Origin: JACMQX01 sp044225675
GTDB taxonomy: Bacteria > Pseudomonadota > Gammaproteobacteria > Burkholderiales > Burkholderiaceae_C
Assembly: GCA_044225675.1 (NCBI GenBank)
Contig: JBGAIH010000029.1
Span: forward strand, 3,552-67,551
Reading direction: 5' to 3'
Length of the DNA stretch: 64,000 bases
Both the position numbers and the translations under genes were made by a program. The notes under the pieces were generated by a model, which worked only from the letters and a program-made list of their open reading frames with translations, ran no database searches and was not told the DNA's origin. This document shows positions 8,779 to 16,275 of this stretch, piece by piece (position 1 is the stretch's first letter; the number at the start of each line of letters is the position of its first letter).

Positions 8779-8784
8779 ATTATA
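8779..8784 (-). promoter_or_regulatory. Candidate -10 of the IclR regulator gene
   Basis: On the minus strand this reads TATAAT. Seventeen bases upstream is TTCGCA (8807-8802), a 4/6 match to a -35 box lying inside the palindrome 8790-8812, so regulator binding would block its own promoter. Confidence 0.5.
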
Positions 8785-8789
8785 AGAAC

Positions 8790-8812
8790 ATTTGTTCGAC
8801 ATGCGAACAAAT
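8790..8812. promoter_or_regulatory. Palindromic operator between the IclR gene and pcaI
   Basis: A perfect inverted repeat has arms ATTTGTTCG and CGAACAAAT around a 5-base spacer. The GTTCG...CGAAC core resembles sites bound by PcaR/PobR/PcaU-type IclR proteins. It is centred 47 bases from the regulator start and 97 bases from pcaI. Confidence 0.85.
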
Positions 8813-8897
8813 CGGCTTGAACCGCGTTCTGCGTGCACAGACCCGCACAAGCCCTTCAACGACAACGCCAGCGACAACAGCAACGAAAGACACCTCC

Positions 8898-9614
8898 ATG
8901 ATCGACAAGATCGCGCCGTCCGTCGAGGCGGCGCTGGCCGGCGTGCAGGACGGCGCCACCGTGATGATCGGCGGCTTCGGCACGGCCGGCATTCCGCTGG
9001 AGCTCATCGACGGCCTGATCGCACAGGGCGCGAAGGAGCTCACCATCGTGAACAACAACGCCGGCAATGGCGAGACCGGCCTGGCCGCACTGCTCAAGGC
9101 CGGCCGCGTGCGCAAGATCATCTGCAGCTTTCCGCGCCAGGCGGACTCGCAGGTGTTCGACGCGCTGTACCGCAGCGGCAAGCTGGAGCTGGAGCTGGTG
9201 CCGCAGGGCAACCTGGCCGAGCGCATCCGCGCCGCCGGCGCCGGCATCGGTGCGTTCTTCACGCCGACGGGCTACGGCACGCAGCTGGCATTGAACGCCG
9301 ACGGCAGCGCCAAGGAGACGCGCGAGATCAACGGCAGGCACTACGTGCTCGAATACCCGATCCACGGCGACGTGGCGCTGATCAAGGCCGAGCGCGGTGA
9401 CCGCTGGGGCAACCTGACCTACCGCAAGGCCGCGCGCAACTTCGGCCCGGTCATGGCCACGGCCTGCCGCACCACCATCGCCACGGTGCACGAGGTCGTG
9501 CCCCTGGGCGCGCTCGATCCGGAGGCCATCGTGACACCCGGCATCCACGTGCGCCATGTGGTGAAGATCGACCGCGTGGCCACCCAGGCCGGCGGCTTCA
9601 GAAAGGCGGCCTGA
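8898..9614 (+). CDS. pcaI: 3-oxoadipate CoA-transferase subunit A
   Basis: 238 residues of the class I CoA-transferase alpha subunit. The glycine-rich loop GGFGTAGIP lies at 25-33 and a NNNAGNG segment is near 56. With PcaJ it moves CoA from succinyl-CoA to 3-oxoadipate, the penultimate step of the beta-ketoadipate pathway for aromatic acids. The ATG at 8898 is chosen because the open frame upstream lacks a signal and overlaps the operator region. It is the first gene of pcaI-pcaJ-pcaF; pcaJ follows one base after the stop. Confidence 0.95.
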   Translation: MIDKIAPSVEAALAGVQDGATVMIGGFGTAGIPLELIDGLIAQGAKELTIVNNNAGNGETGLAALLKAGRVRKIICSFPRQADSQVFDALYRSGKLELELVPQGNLAERIRAAGAGIGAFFTPTGYGTQLALNADGSAKETREINGRHYVLEYPIHGDVALIKAERGDRWGNLTYRKAARNFGPVMATACRTTIATVHEVVPLGALDPEAIVTPGIHVRHVVKIDRVATQAGGFRKAA

Positions 9615-9615
9615 C

Positions 9616-10347
9616 ATGAGCGAGCGCGTTACATCATTCGTGAAGACCCCGTCGCCACTCACAGGCCCCTCGGCCGGCGCCTGGAGTCGCCGCAGCAAGG
9701 ACGAACTGGCCGCGCGGGTCGCCCGCGACATCCCCGAAGGCGCCACGGTGAACCTGGGCATCGGCATGCCGACGCAGGTGGCCAACCACATTCCCGCCAC
9801 GCGCGAGGTGCTGCTGCACAGCGAGAACGGCATCCTCGGCATGGGGCCGGCACCGGCCGAAGGGCAGGAGGATTACGACCTCATCAACGCCGGCAAGCAG
9901 CCGGTGACGCTGCTGGCCGGCGGCGCGTTCTTCCACCACGCCGACAGCTTCGCGATGATGCGCGGCGGCCATCTGGACATCTGCGTGCTCGGCGCCTTCC
10001 AGGTGTCCGCCACGGGCGACCTGGCCAACTGGCACACCGGCGAGGCCGACGCGATTCCGGCCGTCGGCGGCGCGATGGATCTGGCCATCGGCGCGCGCCA
10101 GACCTGGGTCATGATGGACCTGCTGACCAAGCAGGGCGTGAGCAAGGTGGTGGCGCAGTGCAGCTACCCGCTCACCGGCATCGGTTGCGTCAAGCGCATC
10201 TACAGCGACCTCGCCACCCTCGAATGCACGCCGCAAGGGCTGCGGCTGATCGACGCCGTCGATGGGCTGGGCCTGGCCGAACTCGAACGGCTCGTCGGCC
10301 TGCCGATCCAGCCGATCCAGCCGGCCATTCCAGTCAGCCCGGCCTGA
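9616..10347 (+). CDS. pcaJ: 3-oxoadipate CoA-transferase subunit B
   Basis: 243 residues, beta subunit of the class I CoA-transferase. The catalytic Glu is in the LLHSENGILGMG motif (E70). It forms the heterotetramer with PcaI. The start lies one base after the pcaI stop. The extreme C-terminus holds a small duplication (PIQPIQP from two 9-bp copies) just before the stop, so the tail is variable and probably unimportant. pcaF follows after 79 bases with its own good ribosome-binding site. Confidence 0.95.
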   Translation: MSERVTSFVKTPSPLTGPSAGAWSRRSKDELAARVARDIPEGATVNLGIGMPTQVANHIPATREVLLHSENGILGMGPAPAEGQEDYDLINAGKQPVTLLAGGAFFHHADSFAMMRGGHLDICVLGAFQVSATGDLANWHTGEADAIPAVGGAMDLAIGARQTWVMMDLLTKQGVSKVVAQCSYPLTGIGCVKRIYSDLATLECTPQGLRLIDAVDGLGLAELERLVGLPIQPIQPAIPVSPA

Positions 10348-10426
10348 AGTCTTCGAGCCCTCACACCGCCCAACAACCCCCTTTCGGCCCTGCGGCGCCC
10401 CACTGATATTCCAAGGAGAACATGAC

Positions 10427-11629
10427 ATGAACCACGCCTTCATCTGCGACGCGATCCGCACCCCCTTTGGCCGCTACGGCGGCGCGCTCGCCAGCGTGCG
10501 CACCGACGACCTGGGCGCCATCCCGATCAAGGCCCTGATGGCACGCAACCCGGGCGTGGACTGGGCGGCAGTGAGCGACGTGATCTACGGCTGCGCCAAC
10601 CAGGCGGGCGAGGACAACCGCAACGTCGCGCGCATGGCGGGTCTGCTCGCGGGCCTGCCGATCGACGTGCCCGGCGCGACGGTCAACCGGCTGTGCGGCT
10701 CGGGGCTCGACGCGCTGGGGACGGCCGCTCGCGCGATCCGTGCTGGCGAGGCCACGCTGATGATCGCCGGCGGCGTCGAGAGCATGAGCCGCGCGCCCTT
10801 CGTCATGCCCAAGGCCGAGAGCGCTTTCAGCCGCGCCAACGCGGTCTACGACACGACCATCGGCTGGCGCTTCATCAACCGCCTGATGAAAGAGAAATAC
10901 GGCGTGGACGCCATGCCCGAGACGGCCGAGAACGTGGCGGTGGATCACGGCATCGAGCGCGAGGCGCAGGATCGCATGGCGCTCGCGTCGCAGCTCAAGG
11001 CCGTGGCCGCGCAGAAGGCCGGCTTCTTCGACGCCGAAATCACGCCCGTGAGCATCGCGCAGAAAAAGGGCGACCCGGTCGTCGTGAGCCGCGACGAGCA
11101 TCCGCGCGAGACCTCGCTCGAAGCGCTGGCCAGGCTCAAAGGCGTGGTTCGGCCCGACGGCACGGTGACGGCCGGCAATGCCAGCGGCGTCAACGACGGC
11201 GCCTGCGCGCTGCTGCTGGCCGACGAGGCCACGGCCGGCCGCTACGGCCTCACGCCGCGCGCCCGCGTGGTGGGCATGGCCACGGCCGGTGTCGCGCCGC
11301 GCGTCATGGGCATCGGCCCGGCGCCGGCCACGCAGAAGGTGCTGGCGCTCACCGGCCTGAGCCTTGCGCAGATGGATGTGATCGAGCTGAACGAAGCCTT
11401 CGCAGCCCAGGGCCTCGCGGTGCTGCGCATGCTGGGCCTGGCGGACGACGACGCCCGCGTCAATCCCAACGGCGGCGCGATCGCGCTGGGCCATCCGCTC
11501 GGCGCATCGGGCGCGCGCCTGGCCACCACGGCCGTCAACCAGCTGCATCGCAGCGGCGGCCGCTACGCGCTGTGCACGATGTGCATCGGCGTGGGTCAGG
11601 GCATTGCGGTCATCCTCGAGCGCGTCTGA
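10427..11629 (+). CDS. pcaF: 3-oxoadipyl-CoA thiolase
   Basis: 400 residues, thiolase family. The active-site Cys is in VNRLCGSG (C90), the NGGAIALGHPLGASG motif provides the His, and CMCIGVGQG provides the second Cys. It cleaves 3-oxoadipyl-CoA to succinyl-CoA and acetyl-CoA, the last step after PcaIJ. The start is the second of two nearby ATGs. The first (10422) reads only ATG ACA TGA, a two-codon reading frame whose stop overlaps the real ATG. A strong AAGGAGAA site precedes both. Confidence 0.95.
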   Translation: MNHAFICDAIRTPFGRYGGALASVRTDDLGAIPIKALMARNPGVDWAAVSDVIYGCANQAGEDNRNVARMAGLLAGLPIDVPGATVNRLCGSGLDALGTAARAIRAGEATLMIAGGVESMSRAPFVMPKAESAFSRANAVYDTTIGWRFINRLMKEKYGVDAMPETAENVAVDHGIEREAQDRMALASQLKAVAAQKAGFFDAEITPVSIAQKKGDPVVVSRDEHPRETSLEALARLKGVVRPDGTVTAGNASGVNDGACALLLADEATAGRYGLTPRARVVGMATAGVAPRVMGIGPAPATQKVLALTGLSLAQMDVIELNEAFAAQGLAVLRMLGLADDDARVNPNGGAIALGHPLGASGARLATTAVNQLHRSGGRYALCTMCIGVGQGIAVILERV

Positions 11630-11886
11630 GCGCAGGCCTTGCGGCTTCACAGCTTCTGCATGGGTCCGCAAGTGCCCGCGCAGGCCGAAGCCGGCCCCGC
11701 CGGGGCTGCGCCGGCGCCGATAGAATCACCGGCATGTCGATCCGCCGTTCTCCCCCGCCCACGCTCGGCTGAGCTGCGCGCCTTCGCGCGCGCCCGGTCG
11801 GCCTGGTGAGCCCTGCCTTCTGCCGGCAGGCCGCCAGCCGTGGATGCTGTTGCCCGCCGCCTGGCGGGCCTGCGTGGAGAACTCTC

Positions 11887-12963
11887 TTGAAACATTCCGA
11901 TTCGTCCGCCCTTGCCTGGGGCGGTGTGCTCATGGCGGGCGCCCTGTGGGGTGCTGGCGCCATCGTGGCCCACGGCCTGATCGCCAGCGGCCTGTCGTCG
12001 TGGAACCTGGCGCTGTGGCGCTTCGTCCTGGGCCTTCCCCTGTTGTGGTGGCTGCATCTGCGCTGGCGCCGTCAGGCGCAGCGTGCCGGGCCGGTGCCGG
12101 GACGCTGGCGCACGCTCGGCCGCGCCGACCGCGCCTGCGTGATCGGTACCGGCGCGGCGACCGCACTGGCGGTGGCCTGCTGGTTCGCGGGCATTGCGCA
12201 GCTGGGCGCCGGCCTGCCGACGCTGATCTCGATCTGCCTGGCGCCGGTGATCGTGGCGCTGGTGTCGCTGCTGCGGGGCTACGAACGCGCCGATGCCCGT
12301 GTGCTCTGCGCTCTGGGGCTGGGCGTCGCGGGCGTGCTGCTCATGGCGTGGACGGCGGTGGACGGTGCGGCCGGGGCAGGATCGACGGGCGGAGGGGGCA
12401 CGCCGGGCGCGCCTGCAGACCCTGCGGTGGCGGCTTCATACGCGATCTCACGCACCATCGGCCTGGCCTGGTCGGTCGCCTCGGCGCTGGCGCAGGCTCT
12501 CGTGGTGCTGGGCAATGCGCGCATGCCGCGCCAGGTGCCTGCGGTCACGGCGTCGGCCTGGGGCATGACGGTGGCGGCGTTGTGCATGGCGCTGGCCGTG
12601 CTGCCGCAGGGCATGGCCTGGCCGCACGGGGCGATGGCGTGGCTGGGCGTGGCCTACACAGGCGTGGTGACGACCTCGGTGGCCTACCTGCTGTTCGCCT
12701 GGGGTGCGCGCCGGCTCACGCCGACGGCGGCCAACGTGGGCATCATGGTGGAGCCGCTGGTGGCCCTGCTGCTCGGTGCGCTGCTGCTGGGCGAGGCGAT
12801 TGCCGGCCTGCAATGGGTGGGCGCCGGGCTTTTGGTGGCGGCGGTGGCGCTGCTGGGCGCGCGTCGAGGTGTTGCTCCCCGTGCCGGTTCGGTCCTGAGT
12901 CCGGCCGTCACTCCAAGCATCACTCCACAGGCAGGCCCGCGATCACGCTCGCCCGGCCGATGA
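11887..12963 (+). CDS. EamA/DMT-family transporter
   Basis: Integral membrane protein with ten predicted helices in two EamA repeats, the layout of drug/metabolite exporters. Helix 1 begins at about ALAWGGVLMAG and the last ends near AVALLGAR. I chose the TTG at 11887, after GGAGAACTC, giving 358 residues; an ATG at 11932 falls inside helix 1. A 20-residue Gly/Ser/Ala-rich stretch separates the two halves. The 3' end overlaps the convergent gene by 44 bases, and the last 30 codons beyond the final helix look unconserved. Substrate unknown. Confidence 0.85.
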   Translation: MKHSDSSALAWGGVLMAGALWGAGAIVAHGLIASGLSSWNLALWRFVLGLPLLWWLHLRWRRQAQRAGPVPGRWRTLGRADRACVIGTGAATALAVACWFAGIAQLGAGLPTLISICLAPVIVALVSLLRGYERADARVLCALGLGVAGVLLMAWTAVDGAAGAGSTGGGGTPGAPADPAVAASYAISRTIGLAWSVASALAQALVVLGNARMPRQVPAVTASAWGMTVAALCMALAVLPQGMAWPHGAMAWLGVAYTGVVTTSVAYLLFAWGARRLTPTAANVGIMVEPLVALLLGALLLGEAIAGLQWVGAGLLVAAVALLGARRGVAPRAGSVLSPAVTPSITPQAGPRSRSPGR

Positions 12964-13594
12964 AGCTCGCGCCGAAGGCCTTCCAGTCGGCGTCCCAGCG
13001 CGCTTCGGGGCTCTCGAAGGTGAAGATGTGCACGGTGTCGAGCCGGTTGTTGGCCAGCAGCAGTTTGTGCACCACCACGGCCTTGGCGCCCGGCAGAGCG
13101 TCGCGGTAGCTGAACAGGGTGTACTCGAAGTCGCCCTGCCGGCGCTGCTCGAAGCGCAGCAGGTCCTGGGGCTTGCGGCCGTCGAAGAAGGGCTTGAGGT
13201 AGGCCAGGGCCATCTTGCGCGCCTCGACGCTGAGCACGCGCTGGGGCGCGTCGATGATCTGCACGGTGGCGCCGGTCTCGAAGGGCTTGGCGTCCGAGAA
13301 GTCATCGGGGCTGGCGGCCCAGGCATAGGTCGGCACGCCGGCAATCTGGCCGATCTTCTCGCGCTGCTTCCAGCCCGTGGGCTTGAGGAAGGCCGCGTTG
13401 TGGAAGATCGTCCATTCGAAGCCGGCAGGTGCAGCCGGCATCTTCGCGAGCGCCTCGCGCCGCGCCTGGGCGGCCGCTGCCGCATTGGCGGACTGGGCGG
13501 ACGCGGGCTGGGCGAATGCGGGCGCTGGCGCCAGGCCGGCGAGCGTCAGCGCGACGAGCAGCGCGAGGGCCGGGACCGCAATCCACGCGCGCAT
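12920..13594 (-). CDS. Exported protein of unknown function, 224 residues
   Basis: Unrecognised periplasmic protein. The signal peptide (MRAW..., hydrophobic 5-25) is cleaved near AFAQ at about residue 29, followed by an Ala-rich linker and a mixed alpha/beta domain from about 50 to 224. The real start is the ATG at 13594, directly before the signal peptide; an upstream extension overlaps the dehydrogenase gene. It sits 4 bases downstream of that dehydrogenase, so the two are probably cotranscribed. The 3' end overlaps the EamA gene tail to tail. Confidence 0.8.
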   Translation of the reverse strand: MRAWIAVPALALLVALTLAGLAPAPAFAQPASAQSANAAAAAQARREALAKMPAAPAGFEWTIFHNAAFLKPTGWKQREKIGQIAGVPTYAWAASPDDFSDAKPFETGATVQIIDAPQRVLSVEARKMALAYLKPFFDGRKPQDLLRFEQRRQGDFEYTLFSYRDALPGAKAVVVHKLLLANNRLDTVHIFTFESPEARWDADWKAFGASFIGRASVIAGLPVE

Positions 13595-13598
13595 GGCT

Positions 13599-14480
13599 TC
13601 AGCGCTCCGGTGTTCCCGCAAGGATGGACACCAGTTGCGGCACCAGGGTCTGGGGGTCGGCGCCGGCACTGGCCTGGGTGAGCGTCGACAGCACGGCGGA
13701 GGCGACGGCGCGGGCAGCGCCTGCATCGGCGGCCATGGTGTTGTAGTAGTCGAGGTCCTTGCGGGCGTTGGCGATGGAAAAGCGCAGGCCCGAGGTGTCG
13801 CGTGCCGCGATGTAGGGCTTGAGCCGCTCCAGCGCCGTGCCGCCGCCGCCGCCCTTGGCCAGCACGTCGATGAAGACCTCGGGCGCCACGCCCGAGCGTT
13901 CGGCGCAGGCGGCCGCTTCGGCCAGCAGCGTCACGAAGCCGAGCGACACATAGTTGTGCAGCAGTTTCATGCCGTGGCCCGAGCCGACGGGGCCGGTGTG
14001 GGCGATGTTCTCGGCGAAGCAGCGCAGGATCGGGCGGCAGGCCTCGAGCAGGTCGGCGTCGCCGCCCACCAGCAGGTTCAGCCTTCCTTCTGCGGCTTCC
14101 TTGGGCGTGCGCGTCATGGGGCAGTCGAGAAAGCGCCCTCCCGCAGCCTGCACGGCCTGCGCCATTCTGACCGTGGAGGAGGGGATGGCGGTCGAGCAGT
14201 CGATCACCACCGTGCCGGGGCGCAGGCCTTCGAGCACGCCCTGCGGGCCGGTCAGCACGGCCTCGACCTGCGGCGAGCCGGTGAGCACGAGGACGATGGC
14301 GTCGGCCTGCGCGGCCAGCGCCGCCGGCGTCTGCACCGTGGTGCCGCCTGCGGCCTTGAGCGCATCGAGCGGCTGGTTGCCGGCATGCTCGAGCATCACG
14401 AGCCGGTAGCCGTGCTTGACGAGGTTGGTGGCGATGCCGTGGCCCATCATGCCGATGCCGGCCATGCCGATGGTTTTCAT
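13599..14480 (-). CDS. NAD(P)-dependent beta-hydroxyacid dehydrogenase (3-hydroxyisobutyrate dehydrogenase family)
   Basis: 293 residues. The N-terminal Rossmann domain carries GIGMMGHGIA (8-17), and the second domain carries the catalytic Lys in GSGHGMKLLHNY. This family oxidises 3-hydroxy acids such as 3-hydroxyisobutyrate, tartronate semialdehyde or gamma-hydroxybutyrate; the sequence does not tell me which. The start is the ATG at 14480, giving MKTIGMAGIG. The gene is divergent from the FMN reductase across 210 bases and followed at 4 bases by the exported protein. Confidence 0.9.
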   Translation of the reverse strand: MKTIGMAGIGMMGHGIATNLVKHGYRLVMLEHAGNQPLDALKAAGGTTVQTPAALAAQADAIVLVLTGSPQVEAVLTGPQGVLEGLRPGTVVIDCSTAIPSSTVRMAQAVQAAGGRFLDCPMTRTPKEAAEGRLNLLVGGDADLLEACRPILRCFAENIAHTGPVGSGHGMKLLHNYVSLGFVTLLAEAAACAERSGVAPEVFIDVLAKGGGGGTALERLKPYIAARDTSGLRFSIANARKDLDYYNTMAADAGAARAVASAVLSTLTQASAGADPQTLVPQLVSILAGTPER

Positions 14481-14690
14481 GGATCTGAGTCTCCGAGGTG
14501 GTGGGTGCGGCCGGCGCTCCATTGCGCCGACCTTCGCTGACGCATTTTCACCTGTCTGAGCCGGCTTGGGCCAGTTGGCGGACCAGGCGCCTGATGGAGA
14601 TCCCCGTGGCGCGGCAGGTTCCGGCGGGAACAGATAGGATCGATTCCCCGCGCGCTGCGGGACCGAACCGAACAGCAAAGGACATTCCGG

Positions 14691-15236
14691 ATGAAGATCG
14701 TTGGCATTTCAGGCAGCCTGCGCAAGGACTCCTACAACACGATGGCGCTACGCGCCGCGCAGAAGCTGGCGCCCGCCGGCGTCACGCTGGAGATCGCGGA
14801 CATCTCGCAGATCCCGCTCTACAACGAGGACGTGCGCGCTGTCGGCGAGCTGGAGGCTGTGGTCCAGCTCAAGGCGCAGCTGCGTGCGGCCGACGCGGTG
14901 CTCATCGTGACGCCCGAGTACAACTTTTCGATTCCCGGCGTGCTCAAGAACGCGCTGGACTGGGTGTCGCGCCCGCCCGAGCCGCCCCTGGACGGCAAGC
15001 CGGTGGCGATCATGGGTGCGAGCCAGGGCCCGCTGGGCACGGCACGGGTGCAGTACGACCTGCGCAAGGTGATGGTGTTCATGAATGCTTTCGTGGTCAA
15101 CAAGCCCGAGGTCTTCATCGGCAGCGCGCAGACCAAGTTCAACGCGGCCGGCGAACTGACCGACGAGGCCACGGCCAAATTCATCGGCGAGCTGCTGGCG
15201 TCTCTCCAGCGGCTGGCAGTGCGGCTCGGGCGCTGA
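14691..15236 (+). CDS. NADPH-dependent FMN reductase / quinone-type flavoprotein
   Basis: 181 residues with a flavodoxin fold. GSLRKDSYN (8-16) binds the FMN phosphate, and TPEYNFSIPG is the second flavin loop that defines the NADPH-dependent FMN_red family. Members reduce quinones, azo dyes or chromate, or supply reduced FMN. The stop codon lies in the first, shortened unit of an 11-bp tandem repeat (15230-15293). It is divergent from the dehydrogenase gene. Confidence 0.9.
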   Translation: MKIVGISGSLRKDSYNTMALRAAQKLAPAGVTLEIADISQIPLYNEDVRAVGELEAVVQLKAQLRAADAVLIVTPEYNFSIPGVLKNALDWVSRPPEPPLDGKPVAIMGASQGPLGTARVQYDLRKVMVFMNAFVVNKPEVFIGSAQTKFNAAGELTDEATAKFIGELLASLQRLAVRLGR

Positions 15237-15293
15237 GGGCGCACTGAGGGCGCACTGAGGGCGCACTGAGAGCGCACTGAGAGGGCACTGAGA
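15230..15293. repeat. 11-bp tandem repeat spanning the FMN reductase stop codon
   Basis: Five copies of GCGCACTGAG(G/A), the last starting GGG, occupy 15239-15293. They are preceded by a 9-base partial copy (15230-15238) that contains the gene's own stop. Each unit contains a TGA. Confidence 0.9.
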
Positions 15294-15396
15294 GGGCGCC
15301 ACAGCGCGGCGGCTCACGTGCCCTGCCGCACAGCGGCTGCGGCCCCCGCCGGCACGGCGAAACCGCCTCCCACCGGCGCGGCCACATGCTGCGACA

Positions 15397-16161
15397 ATGT
15401 CGGGCTTGTCCTTCCCGCTCATCACCGATCCGCTGTTCTACGCCGTTGCCATTCCGGCGGTGCTTCTGCTGGGCATCAGCAAGAGCGGCTTCGGCGCAGG
15501 CTTCGGGTCGCTGGCGGTGCCTCTGATCGCGCTGACCGTGACGGTGCCGCAGGCCGCAGCGATCCTCATGCCCATCCTGCTGCTGCAGGACCTGCTCGGC
15601 ATGGCGGCCTACCGCAAGGACTTCGACATGCGGCTGGTGAAGTTCCTCGTGCCATTCGGGCTGCTGGGCACACTGGTGGGCACGCTGCTGTTCCGCCTGC
15701 TGTCGCCTCATGCCGTGGCGGCCATCGTCGGCGCCTTCACCCTGCTGTTTCTGGCGCAGCGGCTGCTGTTTCCGCCCCATGCGGGCAGCGTGCCGCCGCC
15801 GCGCTGGGTCGGCGCGCTGCTGACCACGACCTCGGGCTTCACCAGCTTCATCGCGCATGCCGGCGGGCCGCCCATCAGCGCCTACGTGATTCCGATGCGG
15901 CTGGCGCCGGTGACGTTCTCGGCGACGATGGCGTTCTTCTTCTTCGTGATCAATCTGTCCAAGTGGGTGCCGTATGCCTTCCTCGGCCTGCTGGACCTGC
16001 GCAACATGGCCACCTCGATCGCGCTGCTGCCCTTCGCGCCCGTGGGCGTGTGGGTGGGCGTGCGGCTGGCGCGGCGCATCTCGCCCGTGCTGTTCTACCG
16101 CATCCTCTACTGCGGCATGTTCCTCACGGGGTGCAAGCTGCTCTGGGACGGGCTGCGCTGA
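15397..16161 (+). CDS. TSUP-family (TauE/SafE) sulfite/sulfonate exporter-like permease
   Basis: 254 residues, about eight transmembrane helices, TauE/SafE family. The N-terminus has the family's GISKSGFGAGFGSLAVPL signature in helix 1-2. The centre has HAGGPPISAYVIP, the repeat of that motif in the second half. Members move sulfite, sulfoacetate or other small anions. The gene stands alone between the FMN reductase repeat region and the convergent Kef gene; no sulfur genes are nearby, so the substrate is open. Confidence 0.88.
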   Translation: MSGLSFPLITDPLFYAVAIPAVLLLGISKSGFGAGFGSLAVPLIALTVTVPQAAAILMPILLLQDLLGMAAYRKDFDMRLVKFLVPFGLLGTLVGTLLFRLLSPHAVAAIVGAFTLLFLAQRLLFPPHAGSVPPPRWVGALLTTTSGFTSFIAHAGGPPISAYVIPMRLAPVTFSATMAFFFFVINLSKWVPYAFLGLLDLRNMATSIALLPFAPVGVWVGVRLARRISPVLFYRILYCGMFLTGCKLLWDGLR

Positions 16162-16204
16162 GCGGCGCGGGCCACGCGCCGCGTATCACAAAGCGGCGGG
16201 GGCC

Positions 16205-16275
16205 GCGCGTCGCCTGCCACGGAGCGGTGCGCGTCGCCTGCCACTGACCGGCGTGGGCCGCGCGTCGCCTACCAC
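16205..16275. repeat. Imperfect repeats spanning the Kef gene stop codon
   Basis: Three copies of GCGCGTCGCCTGCCAC lie at 16205-16220, 16229-16244 and 16260-16275. The last has CTACCAC instead of CTGCCAC, which on the minus strand is the Kef stop (TGG TAG against TGG CAG in the other copies). Confidence 0.85.

Noticed and set aside
12920..12963. 44-base tail-to-tail overlap of EamA and exported-protein genes as a fused or shifted gene
   Set aside because: Both frames end normally and both proteins keep full-length domains. The overlap falls in unconserved C-terminal tails.
15239..15293. 11-bp repeat as a binding-site array (iteron-like)
   Set aside because: The repeat begins inside the stop-codon region of a gene and matches the slippage pattern at five other gene ends; no replication or partition gene uses it. 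parA is 3.5 kb away.
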